From NCBI GenBank assembly GCA_963756605.1, contig CAVWOT010000019.1, forward strand, positions 1-64,000: a stretch of DNA of 64,000 nucleotides, given 5' to 3'. This DNA is from Bog-159 sp963756605. Its GTDB lineage: Bacteria; Acidobacteriota; Terriglobia; Bryobacterales; Bryobacteraceae. Below the pieces are notes generated by a model, which ran no database searches, was not told the DNA's origin, and saw only the letters and a program-made list of their open reading frames with translations. Below, piece by piece: positions 61,792-64,000 of the stretch; positions within the stretch are counted from its first letter, which is position 1, and each line of letters opens with the position of its first letter. The position numbers were made by a program, and so were the translations under genes.

Positions 61792-62687
61792 GCGTGCACC
61801 CGCATGCGTTCGAGAGCTTCAATCACCTGTTGTTCAGTGACCGCTTGGATGCCGGCCGGATTTTGGATGATTACCGACGCCGTGCGCCAGGGACCCCAGA
61901 TGGCTGGATCGGAGGCGCCGAACACCACTACGACCGGCAGTCCGAAGGCGGCGGCCATGTGGGCGGGTCCGGAATCGTTGCCCAGGAACAGAGCGGCGCC
62001 GCTCAGGAGCGATTTGATTTCGGCCAGAGGCGCGCCCGCCACGGTGCGGTATTCCTGAAACGCGGCCAGATCTTCGCCCGGTCCGGCAACAAAGACGGGG
62101 TCGAGCGCCAGCGATTCGCGCAGGAAACGCGCGGCACCGAGGAAACCGGCCGCGGGCCAGGTTTTATCCGGCTGCGATGCGAGCGGATGAATCACGGCAT
62201 ACGCGCGCGAGTGCAGGCGGCCGGTGGCGAATAATCTGGCGCGCGGAATCGCGACGCGGGGCACACCCAGATAAAACATGGCCGACGCTAAATGTTCGGT
62301 CGTGTGCACGGTACGCTCCTCGCCCAGGATTTCTTGCGCGCGGGGGATGCGCACGTTGTACAGAGCCTGCCAGCGATAGTGCGCGAATCCCACGCGCTGC
62401 GCGGCCCCGGAAAGCGCGGTGAGCCGCGCGCTGGCGTGGCCGCCGTGCAAGTTGAGGCAAAGCTCGGGTGCCCACCCGCGCAGCTCGCGCAAGCTGGGGC
62501 CGAGCAGCGTTTCGATATCGGGATTGTGTTCGAACACCGCGCGGAAACGGTCTTCCACGACCACGGCGATGCGCACATCGCGGCGGGCGCGCTGCAGAAT
62601 TTCGAGCGCGGGTGTAGTGAGCACGCAGTCGCCCAGCGAACGCAGCCGGATGACGGCTACGCGGCAGCCGATGGGCAGTTCGGTCAC
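61788..62687 (-). CDS. Glycosyltransferase family 9 (heptosyltransferase-like)
   Basis: 299 residues from GTG 62687. The GT9 N-terminus IRLRSLGDCVLTTPALEILQ is the GT-B start, GLPVVVVFGASDPAIWGPWR is near the end, and SGAALFLGNDSGPAHMAAAF is the diagnostic donor-binding motif. It is predicted to add a heptose or similar sugar to LPS core with ADP-heptose. LptE and the MsbA-like exporter in the window fit LPS synthesis. The stop overlaps the start of the MsbA-like gene. Confidence 0.9.
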   Translation of the reverse strand: MTELPIGCRVAVIRLRSLGDCVLTTPALEILQRARRDVRIAVVVEDRFRAVFEHNPDIETLLGPSLRELRGWAPELCLNLHGGHASARLTALSGAAQRVGFAHYRWQALYNVRIPRAQEILGEERTVHTTEHLASAMFYLGVPRVAIPRARLFATGRLHSRAYAVIHPLASQPDKTWPAAGFLGAARFLRESLALDPVFVAGPGEDLAAFQEYRTVAGAPLAEIKSLLSGAALFLGNDSGPAHMAAAFGLPVVVVFGASDPAIWGPWRTASVIIQNPAGIQAVTEQQVIEALERMRVHA

Positions 62688-62854
62688 TCTTCGATCTTAG
62701 CCTCATCAACCAGCATGATGGGGATGTCGTCGCGAATGGGGTAGACGCGATGGCACTGGACGCACTTCAGGCCGCTCGAATCCGGCTTGAGATCGAGGTC
62801 CGCCTTGCACAGGGGGCAGACCAGGATCTCCAGTAAATCTTTGCTCAAGGCCAT
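62684..62854 (-). CDS. Trm112/YcaR-like small zinc protein
   Basis: 56 residues. The metal site is LVCPLCKADL (CxxC) plus KCVQCHRV (CxxC). Other family marks are the start MALSKDLLEILVCP, YPIRDDIPIML and the acidic end. It is typical of the Trm112p-like proteins that activate methyltransferases and are often encoded beside LPS genes. The stop overlaps the GT9 GTG start (GTGA). It is the first gene of the long operon. Confidence 0.88.
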   Translation of the reverse strand: MALSKDLLEILVCPLCKADLDLKPDSSGLKCVQCHRVYPIRDDIPIMLVDEAKIEE

Positions 62855-62888
62855 AATTGATTTTATAGTTTAGCAGGTTTCAAGGGAT

Positions 62889-62935
62889 TTCGAACCCAAC
62901 CATTTGTTGAAAATAAAGGGGTTGTTGGGTTCGAA
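62889..62935. repeat. 12-bp inverted repeat downstream of the HigA-like gene
   Basis: TTCGAACCCAAC (62889-62900) pairs perfectly with GTTGGGTTCGAA (62924-62935). It lies between the HigA-like stop (62955) and the Trm112-like start. There is no clear T run, so a terminator is possible but not proved. A regulatory dyad of the operon is the alternative. Confidence 0.65.
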
Positions 62936-62954
62936 TGGTAATTTGGGTTTTCGG

Positions 62955-63314
62955 TTAGATGAACAGTTCGACTGGTACGTGGAGGAACTCGGCCACTCTT
63001 CTGGCCTGGGCCTTGCTGATCGACCGCTGCGCATTCGGGATCTCAGTGGCCGCCCCTTTGTTACCAAGCACCGGCCAGATATCCTTGTGCTTCAGTCCGC
63101 CTTCGTCCATGAGCGCCTTTAGCGATGCGTTAGGAGAGACGCGCGGCATGGGATAGCGCCGCTCCTCATAGTCTTCGATGAGCAGGGTCAACACTTCTGC
63201 CAAGGCTTCTTCTTCGGGCGTGAGGTTCCCGCGCTCATCGAGATTGAGCAGCATTTTGGTGAAGCGGGTGTGCTCGCGGTCGTTCCGGATAGGGCGGGGT
63301 AAAGATTCGGCCAA
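62955..63314 (-). CDS. HigA-like antitoxin / helix-turn-helix regulator
   Basis: 119 residues from TTG 63314; no ATG fits because the frame is closed upstream. The start AESLPRPIRNDREHTRFTKM and LTPEEEALAEVLTLLIEDYE are HigA-like; the helix-turn-helix is LKALMDEGGLKHKDIWPVLG and the last part AQARRVAEFLHVPVELF fits. It would neutralise a HigB-type toxin. The gene overlaps the damaged toxin frame at 63188. Confidence 0.75.
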   Translation of the reverse strand: MAESLPRPIRNDREHTRFTKMLLNLDERGNLTPEEEALAEVLTLLIEDYEERRYPMPRVSPNASLKALMDEGGLKHKDIWPVLGNKGAATEIPNAQRSISKAQARRVAEFLHVPVELFI

Positions 63315-63538
63315 CAGGCCGGCATATACGGGGGTGTTGATAACCGGGTGTGGCGCTCAACATGCGCTGCCTCGTTCACACGGGCGATCGGTCTGTAAGT
63401 GTTTCCATGGATGTTGAATCGGCATACACAAAAATCATCCTTCACGTCGACAAGCGACTCCCAGCTTGCCCTTCGGGTAATCCGTACCAGTTCATCAAAG
63501 GGACCAGCGCGTTCGGCGAACCTTAGCTTGTCAAGCAC
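63188..63538 (-). pseudogene. HigB-type toxin, degraded
   Basis: From the possible GTG at 63538, LDKLRFAERAGPFDELVRIT, then RASWESLVDVKDDFCVCRFN and IHGNTYRPIARVN match HigB (RelE-like) toxins, in shortened form. After about residue 60 the similarity fades and the frame overlaps higA by 127 nt, more than usual. The 5' end abuts a pair of palindromes. It is probably non-functional or truncated; a divergent but working toxin is possible. Confidence 0.55.
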
Positions 63539-63575
63539 GGCGAACTGAAGTTCGCCGCAGCACACTGAAGTGTGC
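63539..63575. repeat. Pair of perfect CT..AG palindromes at the higB start
   Basis: GGCGAACT-GA-AGTTCGCC (63539-63556) and GCACACT-GA-AGTGTGC (63560-63575), perfect arms with GA loops. They touch the likely 5' end of the toxin frame, so insertion there may have removed its start. Confidence 0.9.
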
Positions 63576-63589
63576 GCCACATCGAGCCA

Positions 63590-64000
63590 TCATTTTACAG
63601 CCAGGGTGACTCCGGGTTGGCTGGCCACTCCGCCGATGGCGATGGCAACCGGCACGGCCGGGCCGGGCGTGATTGAATCGGGCACCAGCGCGTTCACCTG
63701 TACCAGGCCGGCGGTGGAACCGGGGGCTTCACCGCAATAGTCGACTGTGGCATTTTCGCCGCCGATGGATGCCGTGCACGTGAGGTTCACCTGGGGCAGC
63801 GGTATGGCGGTTATGCGGCCATCCACCCCTGGCGGGCTGGTGAGGCCTTCGCCCGTGCCGTAGATGAATACGTATTGGCCGCGCGGCGCCGGGTTGGCTG
63901 GGCCGTTGCGGCTGTAATCCTGGTTTAGGATGGCGCCCTGGTTCTTGCCCGACGCATCGTTGGTGAAGATGCCCGGCTTCGCGGGGGCGACCGGCACGGC
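63590..64000 (-). CDS. C-terminal part of a Solibacter-type surface protein (partial)
   Basis: The frame is open to the window edge, so the gene is truncated here. The visible end (GQYVFIYGTGEGLTSPPGVD, STAGLVQVNALVPDSITPGP, VAIAIGGVASQPGVTLAV) is the C-terminal domain found at the end of many large secreted proteins of Solibacter relatives. Cys residues in LTCTASIGGE and DYCGEAPG may form a disulfide. The N-terminal part is outside the window. Confidence 0.85.
   Translation of the reverse strand, partial: AVPVAPAKPGIFTNDASGKNQGAILNQDYSRNGPANPAPRGQYVFIYGTGEGLTSPPGVDGRITAIPLPQVNLTCTASIGGENATVDYCGEAPGSTAGLVQVNALVPDSITPGPAVPVAIAIGGVASQPGVTLAVK

Noticed and set aside
59989..62058. A 689-codon plus-strand open frame
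   Set aside because: Antisense to the MsbA-like and GT9 genes, whose motifs are complete. A shadow frame.

Overview
The window is GC-rich bacterial DNA, most likely from an acidobacterium of the Solibacter/Bryobacter group. Three things support this. Position 47849-49927 encodes a VWFA-related protein of the type described from Acidobacteria. The right edge holds a C-terminal domain of the kind first defined in Solibacter. The DDE-transposon cargo, heptamer repeats and palindromic repeats fit that lineage. This is a judgement from memory of families, not a database search.

The left part (1-25.3 kb) is accessory DNA. It starts with a LysR regulator divergent from an alpha/beta hydrolase. A cytochrome b561 gene follows, cut in two by a complete 3.5-kb IS21-type element (2318-5854) with a 6-bp target duplication, and then a molybdopterin oxidoreductase gene broken by an amber codon and a frameshift. 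Next is a large signalling block on the minus strand (7205-18802): a histidine kinase, a solute-binding lipoprotein, a sigma-54 activator without a sensor domain, a free receiver, a FixJ-type regulator, and an 1835-residue protein joining a kinase-like domain, an AAA ATPase, GAF, PAS and a histidine kinase. A histidine-kinase relic lies beside it. After 1.3 kb of gene-poor DNA come an ISAzo13-type element with an A8 frameshift site and the wreck of a conjugative/integrative element (TraL-, TraM-, excisionase- and integrase-like genes, mostly frameshifted). That wreck ends at a tRNA-Arg(CCG) gene on the minus strand (25301-25377), a likely attachment site. A transposase remnant lies just beyond the tRNA.

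The right part (26.5-62.9 kb) is mostly housekeeping: lepB, an amino-acid permease, pcrA with a 52-residue basic protein 2 nt downstream, miaA, a TPR protein, STAS and cytochrome c genes, lptE, holA, rpsT, a threonine dehydratase, a YycJ-type hydrolase-purB-VWFA operon, a mazEF module, a DMT transporter, and a tight minus-strand operon of Trm112-like, glycosyltransferase 9, MsbA-like ABC exporter, yicC, gmk, rpoZ, coaBC and uracil-DNA glycosylase genes. A damaged higBA-like pair and a partial surface protein close the window.

Two repeat classes punctuate the right part: 7-bp tandem repeats at three gene junctions, and a dispersed family of short palindromes, usually in pairs, at gene ends. 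No single locus is clearly an unknown system. The best candidates for new biology are the binding-protein/kinase/free-receiver/sigma-54 cassette, the trifunctional kinase with a degenerate kinase domain, the pcrA-linked basic peptide, the Asp-to-Glu receiver and the repeat families.
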